A stretch of DNA of 64,000 nucleotides, from contig CM072338.1 of the NCBI GenBank assembly GCA_036874045.1, positions 14,840,501-14,904,500 of the forward strand, written 5' to 3'. Source of the DNA: Cymodocea nodosa (lineage: Eukaryota > Streptophyta > Magnoliopsida > Alismatales > Cymodoceaceae). Position numbers and translations under genes: made by a program. The notes below the pieces were generated by a model, which did not search any database, had not been told where the DNA came from, and saw nothing but the letters and a program-made list of their open reading frames with translations. Positions 1 through 12,700 of the stretch are shown piece after piece. How positions within the stretch are numbered: the first letter of the stretch is position 1; every line of letters starts with the position of its first letter.

Positions 1-712
1 AAAATAATGAAAAGGTGAAGACAAAATAATAAAATAGAAGGAAAAATTTTAAAAATGAAGTGAAAAATAATGTGATTGTAAAGTGAGAAAGTGATTATGT
101 AAGGTAAATAATTACGAACAAGTAAGTATTTTTGATGTTGTGTAACATGATTATACATATAACTGACATATATTTTTCTAAATTTTCATTATTTTCTGTC
201 AAATGTATAAATAACTAAATCTTAATTTTTGATAAATATACGAACATAAGAAAAATGTTCTCTTTAAAAAAAAAAATTATCATTTATTTTATTTTATTTT
301 CTTCGTTTCCTTCATTTTCTTTTTCTTTTTTTTCTCTACAAAAAGATCCCTAAAAGAATCTAATGTTTTTTATACTTAAATTATAATAAAAATAAATAGC
401 ATCACTACCTTTCACAGTTAGATTTTCTTTTGTAAAAATTTTATTTTATGTAGTAAGTCAAATTAAAATCTTCACTTTTAAAGAAGTCTTTAAACACGAT
501 TCTTACAGGAAATTAATATAACAGCCATCTGAATTTAACTTGAATGAGGTCTGGCGGCCGCGGGGTTTGTCACTTCTTCACTCGCGCATACCACCATTCT
601 CTTCCTCGATGTTTGCCCTGAACCGATGGCTCCAGATGTCGCTGTCGATCAAGTCGCCATCTCCATCGCGGTACGGTAGCAACAACACGATCGCTCTCCA
701 CACTTTACTCCA
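1..712. other. AT-rich region upstream of the RecX-family gene
   Basis: No coding exon is recognised here. The first 530 bases are A/T-rich with homopolymer runs. Base composition then changes sharply to GC-richer sequence from about 545, as is usual at a plant first exon or 5' leader. The promoter and 5' untranslated region of the gene starting at 713 must lie here, but no single TATA box can be assigned. A short reading frame at 540-785 overlaps the chosen start in another frame. It could be an upstream ORF or an alternative N-terminus, but it does not splice in frame to exon 2. Confidence 0.5.
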
Positions 713-3700
713 ATGCATCGTCCTCCGTCTCGTCTCTATCCATTCTCTTGCTGCTGGTTCTTTGGTGGTTCGGTTTCTTCCTTAACAAAACAAAACGATG
801 ATGATGTTGTCCACGACAGGGCAAGGAGGCCATGTACGTCGGCATGCCCTCTGCGGTGTAGTCCGTTCGAGGCCAGGGACAAGGTATCGTCTGCTAGGGA
901 TGGTGTAGCCTTTTCTGGTCCAGGAGATGCTTCTGTTGGTGGCGGATTTCGCATCGGGAAAGTGCCTGGCGCTGAATCAGGTCCTTTCCGTGTTTCCATT
1001 TCGTAGTTATTTTAGGAACAAGTTTTCAAGGTTGCTGGTTTGTTGATTTCTATACTGCAAATAATTCATTGCTTATGCTGTCCTTTTTGGTTCCATTTCT
1101 CCCAGAACTGAACTTTTCAAAATAATATTAAATTTTTTTTAAAAATAGACCTCTCCCAAAAGCTTGTTCAAAAAGTAGACTTCCTTTACTGTAGCCAGTT
1201 GAACTCGATAGTTCAACTGCTGAGTTCTATGATTTTTTTTATTATTTTGTTTTAAATTCCTCCGTAGGGTATTGAGTTCTAATGTAAGAATTCGACACCT
1301 GAGTTGCAGAGTTCTACGGAAGTTTGCCTATTAGAGCAAAATGACTCTTTAAGAAAATAAGAAAAACTCGTAGAACTTGGCAGCTGAATCATCGAGTTCT
1401 GCTTGCATCAAGGTTCCGAAGATTTGAAGTCAGTAAAACAACATTACCTTTGCATCAAGGCTTACCCTTCTTGCATTCTTCGTGGTGATTTATTCTACTG
1501 GCAATTATTCTATTATTCTAAATTTTTTCTGTTGTCGATTGCATACTGTTCCACTTTTTTGTCTGTCACATCCTTTTGAGGTTTGGCATTAAATAAAATG
1601 CACGTGAATGGAATCTATCACTGCACTTTTGTACCTTTTTTGTTTTGTTGGGACAAATTAGCACATTTAATCTGCTGGTCCTTTCTCAGAGTTGGAGGAA
1701 ATTGAGTGTGATGATCTGGATTCATCAGATGGCACTGCTTCAAAAGGTCCTGGTGGCAGTAGGATAAAAGAAATTGTTCAAAATGAAGCTGTTAAATTAC
1801 TTGCAGCAAGGTAAAGGATCTTCCTGACCAGCTAGTTGATTTCACTTCATTAAAAAAACCTAGAATATGTACTGGATGCCCAACAAATGGAGGGAAGAAG
1901 AGATGGCCTTCGGACCTAGTCTTATGAGGTGATTCAAAGCATGGTTATTTAGGCACCTAGGTGTAATGGCTTGCCTTTTTTATTTTAACCCGGTCCTAAA
2001 TGGATATGGGAATGAGCTTTAGCATATTATTTGTGTTTAATGAGTTTGTCCTTTGAAAATTATTGAATCTTTAATACTAATGAATATTTTGACTCTTTAC
2101 AATGAATGAATATTGCTGTATTATAGATTAAAAATATATAAACATATATATGCAAACATACTAAAAATAAAACACACATACACATATATGTACGTACGTA
2201 CGTACATAGATGAGGATGATAGGTGGAATCATGGAAGATTGATGATATATTAATCACTAATAGGACTTCATTATATAGAAACTACATATAAGCATTATAT
2301 ATAATAAGCAATGTGAAACTAATTCATAACTCTAATACTTTACCTCAAGTTGAAGCATTTAACTTGTAACAAGCATAAATACACTTAAAACAAAAGGATA
2401 ACATGTTATAAATGTATATGTATGAGGGTGTAAATGGGTATTTAGATTCTATGCCTAAAACCAAGCTTCTGTGGAATTAATCGTGATATTAGACAACAAC
2501 TTGAAGCTCCTGAGGAGGAACTTAATCCATTGAATCTGGGCAGCAGTGTCATCAGCATATTAAAGTAAAGCCAGATTAAGGCTCATACTGTCCGTCAATG
2601 CTCTGGTCCTACATCCATCCATGCTCCCTCATATTTTGGCACACCTGAGCAAGCATGTTCACCCTGTAAGTTGTACAAAAGTGGTGAAGGGGGTTCACCT
2701 TGTCTAATCCCCTGGTGTATGGCAACCAGATCCCCGTTCCTCTTTCTTTTCTCATCTTTGTACTTGGTGTGCAATAGCATTTCCTCTGGCGTCTGCCATC
2801 TAGCAAGAAGCCACCAGGTCATTGAATCTCTTGATCTGCATATTCCAGGCAAAAAGGGATCCTAAACAGGTCCTCATTGGTTTCCACCATAATTGGGATG
2901 TGATCTGAACATGGTCTGGAAGACCACAAACTACAAGATGGGAATAGAGGGCTTCCCCGAAGTTGTCAATCAAGACACAATCCAGTCTAGACATCTTAAG
3001 AGGACTCTGAATGATAGACATAGTGAATCTATTCCCAGTATTGGGAAGGCTTATAAGGCCAGATCTAGATGGAAAAAGAGTGCATGCCCTCTGTGAAACC
3101 AAGGAAGAATGCATGTCCTCTGTGAAACTTACCTAGTGTGTCTCTCATCAGGCCCCTGATTCTGTTGAAGTCACCCAGGATTACCCAGGCTCCACTCCAT
3201 GTACTCCTGACCTCAGAAAGCTCCAGAAGCAGCTTAGGTTTCTTGGCTACAAGCACAAAACCATAACCATGGTGATCATCCCTTACAGTTGGTAGCACAT
3301 ATCAGGATAATTTTTTTGTAACTACTTGGAAAGCTTTTGGGTTGATGCATATCCTTCTATTACTTGTGTTTATTTATCTCTATATGAATCATTTTATGTG
3401 TTCTTATGTTCTGCTATCTATTCATGCACCACTTATATGCAGAGTGTTTTCATCAAGGGCATTACACAAAAAACTAATGAACAAGAAATTTCCCATTAAA
3501 GAAGTTGATTCCGTGATTGTGGATTTGCAGGAAAGGTCAGCATCTAATTTGCTCTCTTTCTCTCTCTCTCTTATGTTGAGTGAATATTTTCTGTGAAAAA
3601 TGCAAACATTAAGATTTGACATTTAATAGATTGCAAGGGTAGAACTAGCTCTTGATCATAAATGGCACATTAATGGCTGCTTTATTAATCAAAAAAGAAT

Positions 3701-6700
3701 TTTTAATTCAATTTGGATGCATTAGGACATATAACAAAAAATTCAAAAGGTGAGTTTGGGGAAAGTTCCTTTTTCTCTCCTAAATAAGTTACTAACAATG
3801 AGAGTGGGCGTTTCCATGCAATGATAAACTTGTTCTCTTGTGACTTGGAAGTCATAGATTCAAATCCTAAGTAACAGTATATCCATTTATGGAGATAGCT
3901 AAACAAGAAAATATGGCTTTAACTATAGGCAAAAGTGATGGCTAACAATAAAAGCATGGTAAAATAAATTTAGCCATGGGTTTTGTTTGTGGCTAAAAAC
4001 CTCATGTTTAAATTTAGCCATAACCTTGTATGGTTGTAACATTTAGAAATATGCAAGTAGTTTTCCCTACTACAAAGTGGATTGGGACTTGTTGACATGT
4101 ATCTCCTTGTGCACGACCTTTCCTCTAGTTTAGGGAGGATAGACTAGAAGGATGGTGGGAGAATGATGTAAAAATTAGGGTCGTCATCTAATCTTTGATA
4201 GGTAAACCAATAAACCTAAAAGGGGTAGAAGCAGTTCCTTCTTCGAAAAATGCCTAGTGACACAAAGGGTCAGGTAAGGTTCTGATTATTAGTTGAAAAT
4301 GTGTTAGACACTCAACTAGCTTGAGCGATGTTCAACCTTTTAGTTGTCTTCATTTACTTGCAAAGGCACGTAAATGCCCTAAACATGTCGAATGATGCCA
4401 CTCATGTGGCTTGATGCAGTCTAATGTATGAGATTGTATGTGAGGTGATACAGACTTGTATAGAATGGGGGAAGTCTAAGGAAATGGACATGCAACCTAG
4501 ATGACTTCCCCCAATTCCTTCTTTGTGTAGGAGAGAAGGATAGAGGTTCAATGCAGTGTGACCTATTTATGTAGACCCTCTAATGTATGCAACAATGACA
4601 AGGAAAGCAAGGGCAAAATGTAAGCTAAATGTAGTGCCAATAAGAAAAATGGTAAAAAGGTGGGCCAAGAGTGATCACAATAGCTTGCATGAAACCTTGT
4701 TAATAAATGCATAAGCAGGTGTGAAAAGTAGTTAGACATGTATGAAAAATCAAATGATGATAAAAACAACCAAAAGTTTTGATGGATCCAAAACAAGGTG
4801 ACATCATAGAACTACCGCAACAAGGAAAACTTGTGGTACATGAGTTGCTCAACTTGAAAACACCAAGTGCAACCATTTAGGGTCTGTTAGGTGATGTGGG
4901 GACTTAATGAAAACATGTATTTCAAAAATGAATTAGAAATCCACAATGTACATCAAGGAAAATGAGTCAAGGTGACATTCAAATCTTAGAGGAGCTCAAT
5001 GGAGATTGTCTTGGAATCTCTATTGACAAAGTGAAACCAATTGAGTTTGTAATGGAGCCTCAACTAGTCACAATGTGATTGCACTACTTCCTCTCTACCA
5101 AGGGATCCTTAAGATTGTCATGGGACCCCTCCTCCTCCTCTAGGAAGTTAGTTGTCAATGTAAAGTGATAATTTGTGTATATTTAGGTAGGTTAATTCAT
5201 GCATTTTAGAGATTAACTGATTAAACATTATAAATCTTTAAGTCATATTACATGAATTGCATATTTTTATGGACTTACATGAATTATGGGCTTAAATGAT
5301 ATAAAGTGCACAAATTAAACTTTACTTAATTAGGATTTCATTTCATCATTTAAATGACACATGTATTAGTTTAGTTTTATTTTCTTATTGTTGCTAATGT
5401 TCTCTTGAGTTATTATTTTTTTTATGAAAGATGAAGACAACATTTATCTTAGGTAATTTGCAACTCAAGTCAAGGGCAAGAATGAAATTAAAGAACTTAG
5501 GCCACATCTATAAAAGCTCCTAAGGCTGAGAAAGAGAACTCCTCTTTTCTTCTCCATTCTCATTTCTTCAAGGTGTAATCGTTTACTCTTCTCTCCTTTC
5601 CAACAACACCTTCTCTTCTTGGTGGGATGAGCTTCTTCCTTTGGTGGATCTTTATGCAAGCACTCCACATTTAGGTTGTGTGAACCTCTTCTCTTCTTGG
5701 TGGACATGGAGCTAAGGATTGAAAGGAGGTTGCCTTCACATTTTTCTCCCTTTTGGATGAGCCCCTCTTCTTGGTAGATCTTGGTACAAACAAAACATTT
5801 GAAGTGTGTGAATCTCATTTCTTATAGTGGAAATGTGGAAGGCAGCAACAATCTCCACTATTTGTAGCTGAAAATAAGCTCTTTTCCTTAGATGTAAAGT
5901 AAGGAAGTGATAACCTTTGAAGCCTATTGTAAGGAAAACGTGAATCCTCAATTTTAGACCTACTACAAGGAGTTTGTAGCAAAGATTAAAAGGTATAATT
6001 CCCTGAAGATGAGATTAAGAGACACTAATTTAGTCATTAGTTAATTTTATCTATGTTTGGTAGAGTTGACATAACATTTTTATGGGTTATAATTTTAGAT
6101 TATGCTTTACATTTTAGATGTTTGTTTAATGATACTACACCTTCATTTTCTTGAATATAGATATTCATTTATGGTGAATGAATATTTATGTTTAAGAATA
6201 TGCTTGCATAAGTGTGAATATGGTGCATAAAGCTAATTTCTAACCTTTATGAATGCGTATATGGTGCTTGTAAATTTTAGTATGAATTTTGTTTTCTAAC
6301 TTATTGTATAATTTGATGTCACTGTACAGAGTCGATCTCAATCGTCCATGAATCTTCCTCTAACATGTATCATCAACCATACCCAAAAATGTAAAAAAAT
6401 ATTCTATTTATGATTGAGATATATTACTTTAAAATTCATTTACGATAAAAAATTATTTTTAAAACAAAGAGATATTTCTCTCGGTAAATCGACTTCTCTC
6501 TTGTCTTTAATAAAATAACTACCTATTACTTTTAAGTATGATGTGAATAATATATGATTAGAACTTTATTATGGATTTAATAGTGTAGATATTTTATTGA
6601 ATTATCATTTTAATAAATTCATTTAAGACAAGTTCTTTGTAGATTCAACTTGAATAAAATAATAAATCTATTATTATTTTATAATAATAATAATAATCTA

Positions 6701-9700
6701 TTATTATTTATTTTATTATTTTATTTGATGCACCCTTTTAATGCAATTTTCATGAAACATACTAGATGTTCATATGCTTGAATGTATGATTTAATAATTT
6801 TTAGGTCAAGAAAGAAATTTTAAAGGTCATCAATGTATTGAAATAATTTGATATGGCCACATTTATTTTACACACTATGGTTATGAACTTGTGGACATTA
6901 AATACAATAATATGACATTGATTATGAATAATTTTAAATACATGTTATTAATTGATTCATTCATAGATGAGCTTACATTTCACATTTGTAAACATGTTAA
7001 AATGAATGTTACATACCTTAGAAATAAATGCATCTCAAGTTCATAACTAGAGTTATTTTTGGCATGTATTATTAACATTACATGTATGAGTTAAATGGAA
7101 TTTGTTATAGGTGAATGTTGGCCCTTGGATCAAGCTTTGGGATCATCAACTCTTGGATGATCAAAAATCTCTATAAATAGGCCTTGTATCCCACAAGTTT
7201 TCTCTTCTCTCCAACTCCAAAATTCGGAATCTCCCTTAATGCTCCAAGCAAGGAGGTGAAAGAGCTCCACTCTTGGTGTTTTCTCTTCCAAACGGCTCTT
7301 GGAGGTAGGTCTCTTCCTTTCCTTGTCTTCTCCACTTCCTCCTCCGGCATTCTTCACCATTAGGGAGGTTGAATTGCTGCTGCAATTACTCCTTGAGGTG
7401 TTAAATCCATGGAGGAGAGGAGCATTGGAGAGACAAGTAAAGGTATAGTGAAGTATCTTTAAGAGTGTACTCCCTTGTTCTACACGTTGCTGCATTTCTT
7501 TTGGCGTTGGACCTCTAATCCGTGGGAGGAATAAGCTGCATTAGACGTAGAGAATTGGTGGAGAAGGTAGATATCTTTGGTGACTGAAACAAGGAGGTGA
7601 CATCCCTTGTGGAAAGATCATTGGAGATGTGGGCTTAAGGTGAGAAGATGGACTATGAGTTGAGATGGAGTTGTTTGTATTTTTTATTTTGATGTTGTAT
7701 GTTGTGTTTTCAGCCATAAAAATGCCTATGTTTACTCTACCAAACATGGATAAAACTAACTAATGACTAAGTTAGTATCTCTTAATCTCATCTTCAGAGA
7801 GTTTACTTTTTAATTTTTTCTATAAACTCTTTGTAGTGGGTCTGAAATTAAGGATTCACGTTCTTACAATGGGCTTCAAGAGCTATCATTTTTTTGCTCC
7901 ACATTCAAGGAGAAGAGCTCATTTTAAGTTACAAATGGTGAAGATTGTTGTTGCCTCTATGCCTTCCACATTTCCACCATGAGGGACGAGATTTACACAC
8001 TTCAAATGTATTACTTGCATCAAGATCTACTAAGAAGAGAAGCTCATTCAAAAGAAAGAAAAATATGAAGGCAACCTCCTTTCAATCCTTAACTCCACAT
8101 CCACCAAGAAGAGAAGAGGTTCACACAACCTAAACGTGGAGTGCTTGCACCAAGATCCACTAAAGGAAGGAGTTTGTCCTACTAATAAGAGGAGGTGTTG
8201 TTGGAAAGGAGAGGAGAGTAGACAACTATACCTTGAAGAAATGAGAATAGAGAGGAAAAAATGAGTTCTTGTTTTCAGCTCTAGGAGCTTTTATAGATGT
8301 GGCTTAAGTTCTTTAATTTCATTCTTGCCTTTGACTTCAGTTGCAAATTATCAAAGATAAATGTTGTCTCCACCTTTCATAAAAAAAATTATAACTCAAG
8401 AGAACATTAGTAACAATAAGGAAATAAAACCAAGTTAATACATGTATCATTTAAATGATGAAATGAAATCTTAATTAAGTAAAGTTTAATTTGTACACTT
8501 TATTTCATTTAAACCCATAATTCATGCAAGTCCATAAAAATATGCAATTCATGTAATATGACTTAAAAGTTTATAATGTTTAATCACTTAATCTCTAAAA
8601 TGCATGAATTAACCTACCTAAATGTATATAAATTATCACTTTATAAATACCCTTGTATCTAAACTTTGCTAGTCCTTAATTATAGAAAGGCTACAAATGA
8701 TTTAAACAATATATGAGAAGTCACTTTATTAATAAAAAGAATTTCTAACTCATTTTTGTGGGAATCACATTTGTACTTAACATGTACAACAAATCGTTAA
8801 AGCCTTAAGTTACCTTAATGGTTAAGTATTGTCTTTGAAGGGTTTTCAATAGATAGATTCATAAAATCCAAAATAAAATATAAAACAACACAAATAAAGG
8901 ATAAAGATAATGAAAATATGCTCTTAGTTTTCTAAATATAGATAAAGTTACTCTTAAGTAGTCTTGACCTATTAACTTCATCTTTATTCAATCACCCTCT
9001 CATTTTTCTAGTTTAGATCTAAATAATCATTCAAGTTCTATCATAAGAAAGTAAGGTATCATATAAATAAGTATATATGAAAATGACCAAGACTAAGAAA
9101 TAACTTACTCAATTTCCTCTAAGTCACCTAAATAATCTAAAAGATCTATCATTAAGTCCATTGTCTTTTTATTTTTACTTTTTCTTTTCTTTTCACTTCC
9201 TTTTTTTTCACTATATCATTTTTTTTCTTTTTTTTTTCTTTTGTCATTTTTCTTGTTTTTTTTTCCTTACCCTAACCCTCTACTCTTAAAAGTACCTCCC
9301 ACATCATTATGTGGGAATGGTCAATTTTAAACTTAGCCTTTTTATTTTACCATTTTCATAGAATTACACTAAGGTATATTTTTAAGTTTTTACTTAAGTT
9401 TTCTTTCAAGAGTAGTGATTGCTTCTTAGTCAAGGTTTCATGTAAGTATAATATTACATATACACTCAAAAATATGGACGACCTTAAATTTTATTCTTTT
9501 CCTTCCTTTAAGGTTCAATGTTTCTTTCCTAAATGATTCACTTTTAGGTCTTGACTATACCTAAGAAAACTCTGTCTATTAGGACCTAAGAGTATATATA
9601 AAACATAATAAACAAGAAAAAACACAAAATCAAAAAAATAAACTGTCGTCAAATGCCTCTCTTCATACCTAAATTTTGTATTATTCTTAATGTAAAAGAA

Positions 9701-12700
9701 ATCATTTAGGTGATAAAATAAAAAACATGAAGACGATAAAAACAAAAGAAATAAATCACAAAAAACAACAAAATAGCACACTCTCGTACCTAGCATGTAA
9801 TCCATATGTACATGCTTTTGCGTGTTGTTAAATTAAATAACTAAAACGTAAATTTTATATTTATATCGCAAACACACAATGTTCATTGTAATAAGCAATG
9901 CAAGTATGAGTCAAATCTACAAGAAGCTTGTCTTAGATGAATTTATTGAAATGATAATTCAGTAAAATATCTACACCATTAAATACATAATAAAATTTAA
10001 TCATATGTTATTAAGTGACATTATGTAAATACACTAAAGAATTCAAAGATAGTCTAAAATTTATTAAGTTCCTAAAGTTAAGAGTTAGAAAACTCAAGCT
10101 AATCAATGTGTCTCATCTTTGAAATTATAGAAATTAAGCTTAATTTTTAACTCTCCTTACTTCCAGATATTGAAAAATTCAGATAAAATATTGGTTAGAA
10201 GGGTCATTGAGTTATCTTTAAAATAATAGTGATTTCTTAGATTAACTCATTTTAGAATGCTATCAAAATTGAATTTATGAATAGTGTGCAAAAGAGTACT
10301 AAAAACTTTTCAAAAAGGGCAATGGCACAACTATCATAACAAGGAAAACTTGTGGTACATGAGCTACTCAACTTGAAAACATCAAGTGCAACTATTTAGA
10401 GTTTGTCAAGTGATGTAAGGACTCAATGAAAACATACATTTCAAAAATGAATTGGAAATCTACAATGTACATTGAGGAAAATGAGTCAAGGTGACATTCA
10501 AATTGAAGAGGAGCTCAATGGAATCTTTATTAACAAAGTGAAACCAACTAAATTTGTAATGGAGTCTCAACTAGTCACAATGAGATTGCACTACTTCCTC
10601 TTTGCCAAGGGATCCTCAAGATTGTCATGGGATCCCTCCCCCTCCTTTAGGAAGTTAGTTGTCAATGATCTAAGTATTCTTGAGTGTGGCTGGGTATAGC
10701 ACTAGTTTGGAGGCTCAAGTAACGTTCTCTCGTCATTAGTGTTAGAGTGCCAAGAATTGAAGTGGGACAATGAAAGCAAAAGTTGAAGATGACCCCTATG
10801 TATTGTCTTCTTTGTTTTTATAGGAGGGGTACTTGACCCTTTGTTTGGTTGATTCCCCCATTTTGTTCAAAACTACTCAATAAAAGCATTTGGATGGGGA
10901 CCATTGGATGGGGCCAAGGCAAATATGATCATTTGATAAAAAGGTGGATCAAATGGGATTTGTCAAATGAGACCTATAGGTGGTGAGACAAAGATTGTCT
11001 AAATGAAGTATGGGTGAATGATTGGATCAACATCGTCAAATAAAAAGTTGTCAAACCATGGCCATAGAATGATGTCTTAAGGATAGAAATAGCAGTGTTC
11101 CTTATTGTTGCTATCATTATTTTGAGAAATATGCAGTCTTTATATGTAATAGGTAGTTATTGGAGGGAGGTGGTTGCATCGTTTCAAAGCGATGTTGAGC
11201 TAACGACCTTTATTAGCAATTGATTGTAAAGGATGGGATAGAGACTTTAAATGCACATTCAAAGGTTTTGGTATGACCCTTAGGGGAGAGTCTTGTGGTG
11301 GCTCTAGGAGAAACCTTTCTCTTGGAAATTGAGTTCTTTAACTTGATTAGAGGGAGGCCAATGAACATGATGAAGGGTGCTTCTTTTGTAAATAGATCAA
11401 TGTTTGTCTTACTAGGGTTTAATAGGATTTAGGAAGACATGTGGTTGTCATGTGGTGTTGACATGTTTGGCGAGTTGATAGGCATGTCAACAGGTGGTGT
11501 TGAAAAAAGGATGGAATCTTTGGATGTATGTTCAAAAAGTCTAGATGGAAGGTTCAAGGAGGTTACCCTAAAGGTTCTAAGGGAGGTTGCCCTCTTTGTT
11601 TATCAAGTTAGCTCACTTAATTAAGGATCTAACGACCTAGTGAAGGAGGCATCTTTTGAAAAAGACTAAGTTTTGAACTGTTGAATGTTTAGCAAAGGGA
11701 TACAGGGACACATGGTTGCTTGTTGTTTGCGGAGTAGATCCACTTAATGTTGATATGTCTAGTTAGGTGGCAGACATGCTAGAAAACAATGTTGAGAAAA
11801 GGGTAAAGTCTCTGGACATAGGTTCAAAGAGTCTAGGTGGAAGGTCTAGAGAGCTTACCCTAGAAGTTTTGAGAGGAGTTGTCCTCTTGGTTTATCAGGT
11901 TAGATCATCTAATTAAGGGTTTGATGGCCCATTGAAGGAGACATCCTTTAAAAAAGGCTATGTTTTGAAACGTTGAGTGTTCAACAAAGGTAAATAGGGA
12001 CACATGATTGCTTGTTATTTAAAGAGCGGATCCATATTGTGTCGACGTGTTTGGTTAGGTGGTGGACATGTTAGCAAGTGATGTTGAGAAAAGAGTGGAG
12101 TCTCCAGATGCATGTTTGAAGAGTTCAAATAGAAGGTCCAAGGAGGTTACCCTAAAGGTTCTAAGAGGAGTTGTCATTTTGGCTCATTGGCTTGAATCAC
12201 CCAATTAAGGGTCAAGCAACCCATCAAAGGAGGTATCCTTCAAAAAAGGCTAAGCTCTAGATCATTGAGCATTTAATGGAGGGAAGCAAGGACACTTGAC
12301 TACTTGCTATTCATAGAGTGGAGCAGGAGTTGTTCATAGACTCGAATAATATATAAATACAAAATGTAAAAGTGGAGCAGGAGTTGTTAAAGAGGGGCTT
12401 GTATATGGTGAAAAGTGATAGAAAAAGATGGGAAGAAAAGTAATAGAAAATTAAGACAAAATGTAAGATGTTTGTATGCGATGGAAAATAAAGAAAAATT
12501 TTATAAACTTTTCGTCTCAACTTTTTTCATACATTTTTTTTGACATTGAAAAGTGTGAAAGAGTCTGAAAGTGACGACTTGTCTCTATTATATGTTGAAC
12601 AAAAATTTTCTTTTAATTTCTTTATGAATCACATGTTATCATCATAAATCATAAAAATCATATTTTAGCATCTTAAATCATATTTTATCATCATAATTCA

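Noticed and set aside
540-785. Open frame upstream of and overlapping the RecX start, with a transit-peptide-like look
   Set aside because: It ends at a stop at 783-785 and its frame does not join exon 2. The 713 frame joins in phase at 980/1690. Kept only as a possible upstream ORF.
5465-5951. Minus-strand open frames in the inverted arm
   Set aside because: The frames are not kept in the other arm, have no family match and arise from C/T-rich repeats.
11439-11624. Open frame in the first 290-bp tandem unit
   Set aside because: Not conserved in the other units, so it is not a gene.
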